Source of the DNA: Candidatus Auribacterota bacterium
GTDB lineage: Bacteria; Auribacterota; JAFGBW01; JAFGJP01
Length of the DNA stretch: 64,000 nt
NCBI GenBank assembly: GCA_023144635.1
Contig: JAGLFH010000052.1
Location: forward strand, 17,374 to 81,373
Direction: 5' to 3'
Of this stretch, positions 19,383-27,938 are shown piece by piece. How positions within the stretch are numbered: position 1 is the stretch's first letter; the number at the start of each line of letters is the position of its first letter. Under the pieces are notes generated by a model, which saw only the letters and a program-made list of their open reading frames with translations, made no database searches and was not told the DNA's origin. The translations under genes and the position numbers were made by a program.

Positions 19383-19931
19383 ATGAAAAAAAACAAGGTG
19401 TTAAATAGGCTGATTATTATAATATTGGCCGTTTTCGTTTTATTAATATATTTCTCAAATTCATTTTTATATGGAGTGGTGTTGCCTAATTTAACTCAAT
19501 TATATTATGGAAATGAAATTGAATTTAATGATTTAAAAATAAAAATTCCTAAACGAGTAGTAGTACTTAAAAGAGAACGAGAAGGTAAAAAAGAATTATA
19601 TGTTTGTAAATATGATAAAAAAAATAAAGTTAATCAATTTTTTATCATAAATAAAACTGAAAATATTGTTTTAAGAAAAAATCCTAAATCGGATAGTATT
19701 GATACACAAATTAAATTTGTTGAAAATATAGTGTTTGAAAAGGGGTATCTAAAGAAGAAGAAGAAGAAGAAGAAAGTACAAATGTCTATAGATAAATGTT
19801 TATTAGAAGAAAAGATTGTAATGCATATTATAGTTTATTTTAAAGAAAACAGTATCCTGGTAAATTATGTTGGTTTAGATAATGTGTTTTTTGATGAAAT
19901 GATAGATAATATTGAGTTTATTAAAAAGTAG
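19383..19931 (+). CDS. Hypothetical membrane-anchored protein
   Basis: N-terminal TM segment; in-frame (AAG)n tract giving a Lys run; follows ankyrin gene. Confidence 0.6.
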   Translation: MKKNKVLNRLIIIILAVFVLLIYFSNSFLYGVVLPNLTQLYYGNEIEFNDLKIKIPKRVVVLKREREGKKELYVCKYDKKNKVNQFFIINKTENIVLRKNPKSDSIDTQIKFVENIVFEKGYLKKKKKKKKVQMSIDKCLLEEKIVMHIIVYFKENSILVNYVGLDNVFFDEMIDNIEFIKK

Positions 19932-19964
19932 AAGAGAACCTATTTTCGTGTTTTGCATCTCCAA

Positions 19965-20009
19965 TTTCCCTTCGACTGTGCTCAGGACAGGCGTGGTTTC
20001 GTGTCCCTG
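19965..20009. repeat. 45-bp inverted repeat, left copy
   Basis: tttcccttcgactgtgctcaggacaggcgtggtttcgtgtccctg; exact reverse complement at 22885-22929. Confidence 0.95.
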
Positions 20010-20026
20010 TTTTATTCCTATGTAGC

Positions 20027-20073
20027 TTGACATAAAGCCTTAAAGTAAGTTATACTATAGTAAGAAAACTTAC
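20027..20073 (+). promoter_or_regulatory. Sigma70-like promoter with overlapping inverted-repeat operator for toxin-antitoxin operon
   Basis: TTGACA (20027-20032), 18-nt spacer, TATACT (20051-20056); GTAAGTT-N15-AACTTAC inverted repeat 20045-20073. Confidence 0.7.
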
Positions 20074-20088
20074 AGTAAGGAGATAAAT

Positions 20089-20361
20089 ATGATCATTAAG
20101 CTTAGCAGTAAACATCAGATTACTATTCCTAAGTCGATTGCTGAGGCTTTTCGCTTAAGGAAAGGAGACGTTTTTGATATAAAAGTACAAGGGAATAAGA
20201 TCGTTATGGTTCCTAAAGAGATGATTTTGGAGGATAAATATCCGCAGTCTGATTTAAAAGGTGCAGAAAATACTCTTTCTATGGGAATTCCTGATGAAGA
20301 GATATCTTTTAATTCAGGGAAAGATATGAAAGATTTTCTTAAAAAAAAGGTTAAAAAGTGA
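20089..20361 (+). CDS. AbrB/MazE-type antitoxin
   Basis: MIIKLSSKHQITIPKSIAEAFRLRKGDVFDIKVQGNKIVMVPK SpoVT/AbrB fold signature. Confidence 0.9.
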   Translation: MIIKLSSKHQITIPKSIAEAFRLRKGDVFDIKVQGNKIVMVPKEMILEDKYPQSDLKGAENTLSMGIPDEEISFNSGKDMKDFLKKKVKK

Positions 20362-20714
20362 AGTATATTCTTCTTAAGTCTTTTGTGAAGAAATTTGACT
20401 TTTATAAAAGACCTGAACAAGAAGCAATAATTTCTAAAATAGAAGATATAAAAAACTATTTGGAAAATAACAAAGCTCCATATGGTCTTCGAATTAAAAA
20501 ATTGTCATCAAAAATATTTGAGGCAAGAATAAATATTCATCTTCGTATTGCTTTTTTTAGAGACAAGGGAGTTGTGAAGCTTTTTTGTTTAGGTAATCAC
20601 GATGATATTAAGCGTTGTCTTAAAAGATTAAAACAACTTTTAAAAGTAAAAACTGGAGAAGTAAAAGATTTGCCACAGAGAGCACAGAGTTCACAGAGGG
20701 GTTGGAGAAGTTAA
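20358..20714 (+). CDS. RelE/ParE/HigB-like toxin
   Basis: Overlaps the antitoxin stop (GTG start); LEARINIHLRIAFFRDKGVVKLFCLGNHDDIKRCL-type RelE core; C-terminal tail read from a dispersed intergenic repeat. Confidence 0.75.
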   Translation: MKYILLKSFVKKFDFYKRPEQEAIISKIEDIKNYLENNKAPYGLRIKKLSSKIFEARINIHLRIAFFRDKGVVKLFCLGNHDDIKRCLKRLKQLLKVKTGEVKDLPQRAQSSQRGWRS

Positions 20715-20867
20715 AGTGTTCAAGGAGCTTTAAGCAAAAGCTTAAAGCGAATAGTTATAAAATTTATCACGGAACAAAAAGAAAAAAAGAGGAAACAAAC
20801 TTAAGTTGTAAAGTCACCTCCGTCCCACTAGTGGAAATATCGTAGTGATTAAAAAAGGAGTGAATAT

Positions 20868-21638
20868 TTGAAGATAAAAAGAAAACATAAACTGACATTA
20901 ACTATATTGCTGTTGTTAATATTTCTTCCATTTGTTTTAGAAAAAAAAGAGAATAGGAAAAGTATAAAGGAAGTAATAAAGGATTTATCTAGTACTCAAA
21001 ATGATAAGAGAGGACGTTCTATAGCATATCTTATTAATGCAAAGCCATCGGCAACAGTTTTAATGATTAAAGCTTTAGATGAAAATCATGTTAAAGAAAG
21101 AACAAAAATTGATATTCTTCAAATATTAGAAAAAAGAGTAAATGTAAAAATATCTGATAAGTTATTAGCATATTTGAATGATGAAAATTGGAAGATAAGA
21201 TTTTTTGCAATTAAGGTTTTAAAAGCTCATTATGAACCATACTTATTGAATGAGTTATTAAATAGATGGAAGAATGAAAATAAAAAAGCAAATTTAATAG
21301 AATTAGCATACACTATTTGTCAAATAGAGAAAACTGAAAATGTTTTAGATACTTTAGAAAAAACGTTTGATGATACTCAAGATAAAAATAAAAGAGCATT
21401 GTCGGCGTTAGTTATATATGAACTTACAGAAAATGAAGAATATAGTGACTTTTTGCTAGAAGTATTAAAAAACGGAGAATCTATAGCAGATAATATAATC
21501 ATAGCAGCCTATTATTTATATTTTTATGATTTTAAAAACAGTTCAAGATTGTTTGATCAAATTTTCAGTGACTTGGATGAAGATGTTAAAAATAAATTTC
21601 AAAAAAAATATGGTAGTGGAAAAGAGGGACGGAGTTAA
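20868..21638 (+). CDS. HEAT-repeat-like protein with N-terminal TM
   Basis: Start (TTG-type) and helical repeats: NWKIRFFAIKVLKAHYEPYLLNELLNRW..., NKRALSALVIYELTENEEYSDFLLEVLKNG. Confidence 0.5.
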   Translation: MKIKRKHKLTLTILLLLIFLPFVLEKKENRKSIKEVIKDLSSTQNDKRGRSIAYLINAKPSATVLMIKALDENHVKERTKIDILQILEKRVNVKISDKLLAYLNDENWKIRFFAIKVLKAHYEPYLLNELLNRWKNENKKANLIELAYTICQIEKTENVLDTLEKTFDDTQDKNKRALSALVIYELTENEEYSDFLLEVLKNGESIADNIIIAAYYLYFYDFKNSSRLFDQIFSDLDEDVKNKFQKKYGSGKEGRS

Positions 21639-21721
21639 CTAATTAACTTATTGTAATATATATTCATGCCAAGGCATATATTGGCCTCCGTACCTCTAAG
21701 ATGTATACAATTTATTTTCTA

Positions 21722-22738
21722 TCAATCAAAACTTAATGGTGTTGCCAGCCCTTTATCAAGCATTTCTTGATTTAAGAAATATCCTTTTTCCATAACTATT
21801 TTAGGGTCATCTTCATTTGGCAAATAATAAATATCTGTTAAATATCTCCCAAATTTTCCTTTCCAGTAACTTTTAATAATTACAAATTTTAAACCTTTTA
21901 AAACAGTCTTTACATATTCAAAAGCATTTTTACCTTTTGTTGTTCCGAGTGGTTCAGCTTCTATTCCCATAAATCTTAAATTTTGCCGTGTCCATGTATT
22001 GAATCCAAGATCAATTTGAAACCAGATCGTGTCACCATCAATTATTTTGTCTACATAAGCAATATAAGCATACATATATTGTTTTTTAACGTTTGATGGT
22101 TTGTATGAATATGTTTCCTCAGATTTAATTGATTCAGCAAACATGCCTTTGAAAGTTTTTAAATTTGTTTCTCGAAATATATTAAACCCGCAATCGATCA
22201 AGTAATTTTTGGAAAATTGGGTTTTGAACATTTGATAATGATAAAGTTTTCCACGTGTGGTTTTAAGTTTTGTGGACCCTTTAATTTGAGTTTTCTTGGT
22301 CCCGGGCGGAAACCATGTTTTGAAATCTTTTACAAGTACTGCAAGGTTGCGGTTGGAAAGTTTTTCGGCGGAAACTTTTTGTTCAAGTTCTTTTCTTGTT
22401 TTTTTATCTTTTACGTATGCAAGAAGTCTGTAATGAGACCATTTCAAAGTGTTGGATGCTTTTAATACAGGATAAGTTTTATAAAAAGCAGTCATTTGAT
22501 ATAGAAGCGTTTCTGTAATGTTTAGATCTGTAGATAAATTCTTATATATTTGTTTTCCGAAATCAGCTTGAACTTTGTTTTTAAGAAAATGATCGTGGAT
22601 CATTTTTCCTATATTCCAATAAGTAATGATCTTTTCTTTGTCGTATGCTCTTTGAGCCTGCAAAAGACCTTTGGTCATTTCCTTCTTTAATTTTGAAACA
22701 AGGTTTGAATATGAATTGTTTGAAATGGTTTTTTTCAT
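21722..22738 (-). CDS. DUF1016 (YhcG N-terminal) - staphylococcal nuclease-like (SNase) fusion protein
   Basis: N-term LVSKLKKEMTKGLLQAQRAYDKEKIITYWNIGKMI...LKWSHYRLLAYVKDKKTRKELEQKVSAEKLSNRNL; C-term VDKIIDGDTIWFQIDLG...NLRFMGIEAEPLGTTKGKNAFEYVKTVL...GKFGRYLTDIYY. Confidence 0.85.
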   Translation of the reverse strand: MKKTISNNSYSNLVSKLKKEMTKGLLQAQRAYDKEKIITYWNIGKMIHDHFLKNKVQADFGKQIYKNLSTDLNITETLLYQMTAFYKTYPVLKASNTLKWSHYRLLAYVKDKKTRKELEQKVSAEKLSNRNLAVLVKDFKTWFPPGTKKTQIKGSTKLKTTRGKLYHYQMFKTQFSKNYLIDCGFNIFRETNLKTFKGMFAESIKSEETYSYKPSNVKKQYMYAYIAYVDKIIDGDTIWFQIDLGFNTWTRQNLRFMGIEAEPLGTTKGKNAFEYVKTVLKGLKFVIIKSYWKGKFGRYLTDIYYLPNEDDPKIVMEKGYFLNQEMLDKGLATPLSFD

Positions 22739-22776
22739 TGTGACTATTATACGGGAAAAGTAATTTTTATTAAATC

Positions 22777-22801
22777 ATATTTACACACTGTGTGTAAATA
22801 T
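22777..22801. promoter_or_regulatory. Perfect 25-nt palindrome upstream of the DUF1016-SNase gene (candidate operator)
   Basis: ATATTTACACAC-T-GTGTGTAAATAT. Confidence 0.6.
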
Positions 22802-22884
22802 AGTGAGGACAGAGAAAAAGATAAAAGAAAGTTTAGCCACAGATATACACAGATAAACACAGATGGTGGGGGGGGGCGAAAAAG

Positions 22885-22929
22885 CAGGGACACGAAACCA
22901 CGCCTGTCCTGAGCACAGTCGAAGGGAAA
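22885..22929. repeat. 45-bp inverted repeat, right copy
   Basis: cagggacacgaaaccacgcctgtcctgagcacagtcgaagggaaa. Confidence 0.95.
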
Positions 22930-23155
22930 GTAAAAATAAAAACACGAAACAAAAAGAAAGAAAAAGGGGAAGAGGGTTTCCTCCCAACAAGATGGCGGAC
23001 AAGTAAGCCGCTCCTTCGACTATGCTCAGGACAGGGAAGATACGCGAAGAAAAAAAACATAAAAGAAAGAATATAGTAAAGAAACCGATAGGCGATGGAT
23101 GACCGCTTTGCTAGGACGAAGGACGAAAAAGCGAAAAATAAAATATTCTTTTACG

Positions 23156-23192
23156 TTTACACGGGCGGACGCAAGGCCCGCCCCTACATACG
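23156..23192. repeat. REP-like palindromic intergenic repeat copy
   Basis: tttacacgggcggacgcaaggcccgcccctacatacg; related copies at 62801-62829 and 63834-63863. Confidence 0.75.
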
Positions 23193-23556
23193 TTTTCTTT
23201 TTATTTTCTCTGTGTTCTCTGTGGCAAATATTTTTCGTTTTATTTGTTACGGGGTTTGCTTAAATACCTGAGACCTTTTGTCACCTCGCAGGAAGGCGAC
23301 TGCGCGCCCACCTACAAGGTGAGGCTAGATAAAACCATCGAAGATTCGCCTTTGGATAACAGATGGGGCATGAATTCTATGTGGTTTAGGACGTTTTTAA
23401 ATTAGTGTCCTTCGTGTAATTAGTGGTTAATTCTGTTTTTTTCTTACTTCGCGTATCTTAGCGGCTAGATTGTATTCTTTTTCTGTTCTCAGAAAATGCA
23501 TAGGCAAGTATTAAGAATATAATAAGTCCTAGAAAACTAATAAAAGTATTCATCTT

Positions 23557-24021
23557 TTAAGAATTTGCTGCCAGCTCGCAAAGTTCATCTACGCTTAATA
23601 TTTTATCAATATTCATTAAAAGAATTACCCTATCCTCTATCTTTATAACACCTTTTAAATAATTAATATCAACTGTTGCTATTGTTTGAGGAACAGGATG
23701 TATTTGATCATCAGATACTTTAAGCACCTCACCTACGGAATCAACTTGTAATCCTAATATTCGCTCGCTAAGGTTTACTATAATTATTTTTCTTTTTTTT
23801 AAATTAATAGATGTGTTGTCGATCTTTAAGCGTTTGGCAAGGTCTATTATAGCTACTATTTCATCTCTTAACTGAACGATACCTTCAACAAAATCAGGGG
23901 ACTTTGGTACTTGAACAATCTCTCTTAACTTAATTATTTCTTTAATATATGAGATATCAACTGCATATTCAATATTGCAAAGCGAAAAAACAATAAAATT
24001 TTTATTTATAGATTCTTCCAT
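23557..24021 (-). CDS. cheW: Chemotaxis coupling protein CheW
   Basis: FSLCNIEYAVDISYIKEIIKLREIVQVPKSPDFVEGIVQLRDEIVAIIDLAKRL. Confidence 0.92.
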   Translation of the reverse strand: MEESINKNFIVFSLCNIEYAVDISYIKEIIKLREIVQVPKSPDFVEGIVQLRDEIVAIIDLAKRLKIDNTSINLKKRKIIIVNLSERILGLQVDSVGEVLKVSDDQIHPVPQTIATVDINYLKGVIKIEDRVILLMNIDKILSVDELCELAANS

Positions 24022-24580
24022 AATAAAGTTCTTTAACTTTTCACATAATAAACTTTGCTTGTCTTAAAGAGCAAGATAAATATTTAAAGTTTATTAATGT
24101 ATAGAAGTTAAAAAAACAACAATTTCACCACGAAGGACACGAAGAGCACGAAGTGAGATTTGATATATTATCAAATCAAGTAATTAAAACAAAAAGGAGT
24201 ATCCTTTAACTTGCAATAGCCTCTTTCTGTTAAATATATATAAATGAAGTTAGATTATGCTTATAGAGTTGATGTTTACATTGAAAATAAATTTTAAAAG
24301 ATATGTTTTACAAAAATCTTCGTGTCCTTCGTGCTCGTGCTGGAAGTCTTCTGAAGGAGGATGGTGAAGTGTAAGTCAGTTGCTGGAAGCGGCCTAACCT
24401 GAATATTTCACAAGCTAGTTTATAAAGGACTTTAATTACGTGTAATAGGAACAAAAATGCCTTGTCTTGCGGAAAGAATTACCTCTTTATTTTCATTCTC
24501 AAAGATCTTTTAAAAAAATCTTGTTTTGTAAATCTCTGAAATCCAATGAGTAAACAAACGATAAATTTAAAATTATTTTG

Positions 24581-24596
24581 TGGCATAGGCATTGCA
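24581..24596 (+). promoter_or_regulatory. Sigma54 (RpoN) -24/-12 promoter for flgF operon
   Basis: TGGCATAGGCATTGCA matches TGGCAYRNNNNTTGCW, 40 bp before flgF. Confidence 0.8.
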
Positions 24597-24635
24597 CTTT
24601 AGCGATGACAACTGAATTTTTAAACGGGAGGAAAA

Positions 24636-25409
24636 ATGGATTCAGGCCTTTTTTCAGCAGCTAGTGGCATGATCGCGAGGACTCTTATTCAAGATGTCGT
24701 CGGAAGAAATATTGCCAATGCCAGTACTACAGGATACAAACGGGAAAGAGTTATTAACGCTGATTTTGCAAATGTACTTACAAAAACACGTGCACTCCAT
24801 CCTGAATTAAGAATGAAATCAGGAACGTATATAAGTGATATTGTTACTGATTTTTCACAAGGAAAGATCCATGAGACAGGAAGACCTTTAGACCTTTCAA
24901 TTGATGGCAAAGGTTTTTTTGTTGTACAGGGTCCTAATAATGAGCCTTATTATACGCGTGATGGTTCATTTCAAATAGGTAGCAATGGGCAATTGGTAAC
25001 TAAAGAAGGTTTGCCTGTTTTAGGTACAGACGGCCCGATAGTATTACCCGGTGATACAGCAACGACATCATTGGATAAAGCTTTAAGTATATCAGAAGAT
25101 GGGTCAGTTTATACATTTGCAGGAGATCCGCCTGTTAAACAGCTTGTAGGCCGTCTAAAAATCGTTGCTTTTGAACAGGAAAATTCTCTTGAAAGGCTTG
25201 GAGCAGGATTTTACGCAGATTTTAACGGTTCTGCCGGATCAATACAGGCTACAGGGTTAATACGCCAAAATACACTTGAAAAACCAAATTTTGATATTGT
25301 TCAGAGCATGGTGGAAATGCTCAAAAATCATAGATATTATGAGACAGGCCAAAAGGTCATTTCAACAATAGATCAATCTTTTAAATCACTTTTTAGTGTT
25401 GTTGGTTAA
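24636..25409 (+). CDS. flgF: Flagellar basal-body rod protein FlgF
   Basis: MDSGLFSAASGMIARTLIQDVVGRNIANASTTGYKRERV; C-term flagellar rod motif; precedes flgG. Confidence 0.9.
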   Translation: MDSGLFSAASGMIARTLIQDVVGRNIANASTTGYKRERVINADFANVLTKTRALHPELRMKSGTYISDIVTDFSQGKIHETGRPLDLSIDGKGFFVVQGPNNEPYYTRDGSFQIGSNGQLVTKEGLPVLGTDGPIVLPGDTATTSLDKALSISEDGSVYTFAGDPPVKQLVGRLKIVAFEQENSLERLGAGFYADFNGSAGSIQATGLIRQNTLEKPNFDIVQSMVEMLKNHRYYETGQKVISTIDQSFKSLFSVVG

Positions 25410-25424
25410 TATGAGGAGGATGGT

Positions 25425-26207
25425 ATGATAAGATCACTTTTTAGCGCTTCTACAGGAATGCATGCACAGCAATTATTAGTAGATACCATAGCAAATAATT
25501 TATCTAATGCTAATACAACAGGCTTTAAAAAAAGCAGGGTAGATTTTCAGGACATTCTTTATCAAAAAATGCGTTCGGCCGGTGCTGAAAATGTTGCTGG
25601 TTCACAGATCCCATCAGGTATTGAAGTAGGTCTGGGTGCAAAACCAGTATCAATTGCAAAGGTCTTTACTCAGGGTGCTCTTGTAAGAACAGACAATCCT
25701 TTAGATGTATCCATAGAAGGCGATGGTTTTTTGCAAGTACTTCTTCCTGACGGGACATCGGCGTATACAAGAGATGGTGCAATAAAGTTAGATGCAAACG
25801 GAACGTTTGTAAATGCAGACGGTCTTATTTTTCAGCCGACTATAACAGTTCCGGCTACAACTGTTGAACTTACTATTGGTCAGGATGGAACGGTTACTGC
25901 TGTTGATCAAAATGGTCTGGGTACAAATGCAGGACAGCTTTCGCTTTCAAGATTCCTTAATCCGGTGGGGCTAACAAATCTAGGTAAAAACCTGTATCAG
26001 GAAACAGTGGCTTCCGGAACAGCTACAACAGGAACACCGGGGCAGGGCGGTCTTGGAACTCTTTCACAGGGATTTATTGAACTTTCTAACATACAGCTTG
26101 TTGAAGAACTTGTAAACCTTATCATAGCTCAGCGTGCATACGAAGTTAACAGTAAAGTTATTCAGGCATCAGATCAGATGTTACAGGTCGCAAACAGGAT
26201 AAGATAA
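25425..26207 (+). CDS. flgG: Flagellar distal rod protein FlgG
   Basis: MIRSLFSASTGMHAQQLLVDTIANNLSNANTTGFKKSRVDFQDILYQ...VELVNLIIAQRAYEVNSKVIQASDQML. Confidence 0.97.
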   Translation: MIRSLFSASTGMHAQQLLVDTIANNLSNANTTGFKKSRVDFQDILYQKMRSAGAENVAGSQIPSGIEVGLGAKPVSIAKVFTQGALVRTDNPLDVSIEGDGFLQVLLPDGTSAYTRDGAIKLDANGTFVNADGLIFQPTITVPATTVELTIGQDGTVTAVDQNGLGTNAGQLSLSRFLNPVGLTNLGKNLYQETVASGTATTGTPGQGGLGTLSQGFIELSNIQLVEELVNLIIAQRAYEVNSKVIQASDQMLQVANRIR

Positions 26208-26222
26208 TAATCAGGTGATAAT

Positions 26223-27200
26223 ATGAGAACAAAAATAGTTTTACTTTCTTTAGTGATCATTTTTGGGATTTTTGCTTCACCTCTTTTTGCTGTGGAAGAA
26301 AGGCAGGCTCATCTTGAATTTTTAAATACACCATGTATTAATGGCAACACCATAGAGCTGAGAGAAATATGTGAAGTGAAAAGTGAAGATCCATATTTTC
26401 TTGAAGTATTAAGGTCTATAACTGTGACGAGTACACCTGTGCCAGGAAAAGAGAAGACCATAACAAAATTTGAGGTGCTTGCAAGTCTAAAAAAAGCAGG
26501 GTTTTCTGCATGGGATGTTAAGTTCACAGGTAAGGTGCGGACAAAGTTCAGTTTTAATTCTCAAGAGATATCTTCTGAAAACATTATTGCCTCTGCAAAA
26601 GAATATATATTGAATGAATCCGGATATGATAAAGAAAACATTATTTTTGAAATACTAAATCATCCTCATGATCTTTTGGTCCCGAAAGGAAGAACTTATT
26701 TTGAAGTATATCCATTATCTTCATCAGCTATGGTGGGTAATGTTTTTTTATCAGTAAATGTAATAGTAGATAAAAAAATTATTGAAACTGTACCTGTGAC
26801 TATAAAAGTAAGGGCTTTTAAAGATGTTCTTGTATCAAGAAAGACTTTAACAAGAGGACAAACCATTAGATCGTCACATTTTGAAATGCGTAGAAGAGAA
26901 ATAACACGGTGCCGCAAAGAGATCATAGAGAATTTTGATGATATTTCAAAAATGGTACCTAAAAGATCTATCCGCTCCCAGCAGATCATATCCGCTGATA
27001 TGTTTGAATATCCGGACCTGATAAAAAAAGGTGAAATTGTAAAGATAATTCTTAAAAGCGGATCATTGACGATTACTACCAAAGGAATTGCTCTTAATAA
27101 TGGCAGACACGGAGATATGATACGAATAAAGAACATTGATACCAAACGGATCATAAATGCTGTTGTGGCTGGAAAAAGTTCGGCAAGGCTGAGTATTTAA
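26223..27200 (+). CDS. flgA: Flagellar P-ring assembly chaperone FlgA
   Basis: Signal peptide; C-terminal SAF-like VLVSRKTLTRGQTI...GEIVKIILKSGSLTITTKGIAL; gene order. Confidence 0.92.
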   Translation: MRTKIVLLSLVIIFGIFASPLFAVEERQAHLEFLNTPCINGNTIELREICEVKSEDPYFLEVLRSITVTSTPVPGKEKTITKFEVLASLKKAGFSAWDVKFTGKVRTKFSFNSQEISSENIIASAKEYILNESGYDKENIIFEILNHPHDLLVPKGRTYFEVYPLSSSAMVGNVFLSVNVIVDKKIIETVPVTIKVRAFKDVLVSRKTLTRGQTIRSSHFEMRRREITRCRKEIIENFDDISKMVPKRSIRSQQIISADMFEYPDLIKKGEIVKIILKSGSLTITTKGIALNNGRHGDMIRIKNIDTKRIINAVVAGKSSARLSI

Positions 27201-27216
27201 TATTGGAGGTTTTATA

Positions 27217-27921
27217 ATGTTTGAACACATATTAATAAAAATAATTCATTTTTCTCTTGTTGTTCTCCTTCTTGCTTTATGTTCTGTATCAAATCCATCT
27301 CGAGCAAATGCTGAATCTTTATGGAAAAAATCAAAAAAAGAGACAAGTAGAATGCTTTTTACAGATACAAAAGCCTCACACATTGGAGATATAGTAACAA
27401 TATTAATCTCAGAAGGAACGAAATCAGAATACAAAAACGAAGCTGAAAATAAAAAGAAATCATCGGTATTAAGTACTGTTACAAGTCTTATTTTCCCTGC
27501 TGCTGCATCGCCAGCGAGTTCTGATGAGCTTAATAATAGTAAGCGCTACACAGGATCGCGCGTAGGTATGCATAATGGAACACTTCCTTCCTCAAAGTGG
27601 AGCGGGGACCAAAGCTTTAAAGGTAATGGCAGCTCAAAGAACGAAAGCACAGTTGAAGCAAGAATAGCGGCACGCGTGATAGCTGTTTTGCCTAATGAGA
27701 ATCTTCTTTTGGAAGGGAAAAGAAGCGTTATGGTGGGAGAGGAAGAGGAAATAATAATTTTATCAGGTATTGTAAGAAAAGAAGATATAACTCCGCTAAA
27801 TACTGTGGAATCTCAATACCTTGCTGATGCAAAAATAAAAATACAGGGAAAAGGGCCTGCTGCTATTTCTCAGAAAAAAGGTGTACTTACAAAAGTCTGG
27901 GAATTTTTGGGGATCTATTGA
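27217..27921 (+). CDS. flgH: Flagellar L-ring protein FlgH
   Basis: LFTDTKASHIGDIVTILISEGTKSE...LLLEGKRSVMVGEEEEIIILSGIVRKEDI. Confidence 0.95.
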   Translation: MFEHILIKIIHFSLVVLLLALCSVSNPSRANAESLWKKSKKETSRMLFTDTKASHIGDIVTILISEGTKSEYKNEAENKKKSSVLSTVTSLIFPAAASPASSDELNNSKRYTGSRVGMHNGTLPSSKWSGDQSFKGNGSSKNESTVEARIAARVIAVLPNENLLLEGKRSVMVGEEEEIIILSGIVRKEDITPLNTVESQYLADAKIKIQGKGPAAISQKKGVLTKVWEFLGIY

Positions 27922-27938
27922 GGGAGGTAATAAAAAAA

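Noticed and set aside
22833-23060. Minus-strand ORFs at 22781-23060
   Set aside because: Run through dispersed repeats (ccttcgact...caggacagg, ggggggg tract); low-complexity, not credible genes.
24125-24160. Short purine-rich cacgaag repeats as a possible CRISPR
   Set aside because: Units are too short and irregular, with no unique spacers and no cas genes in the window.
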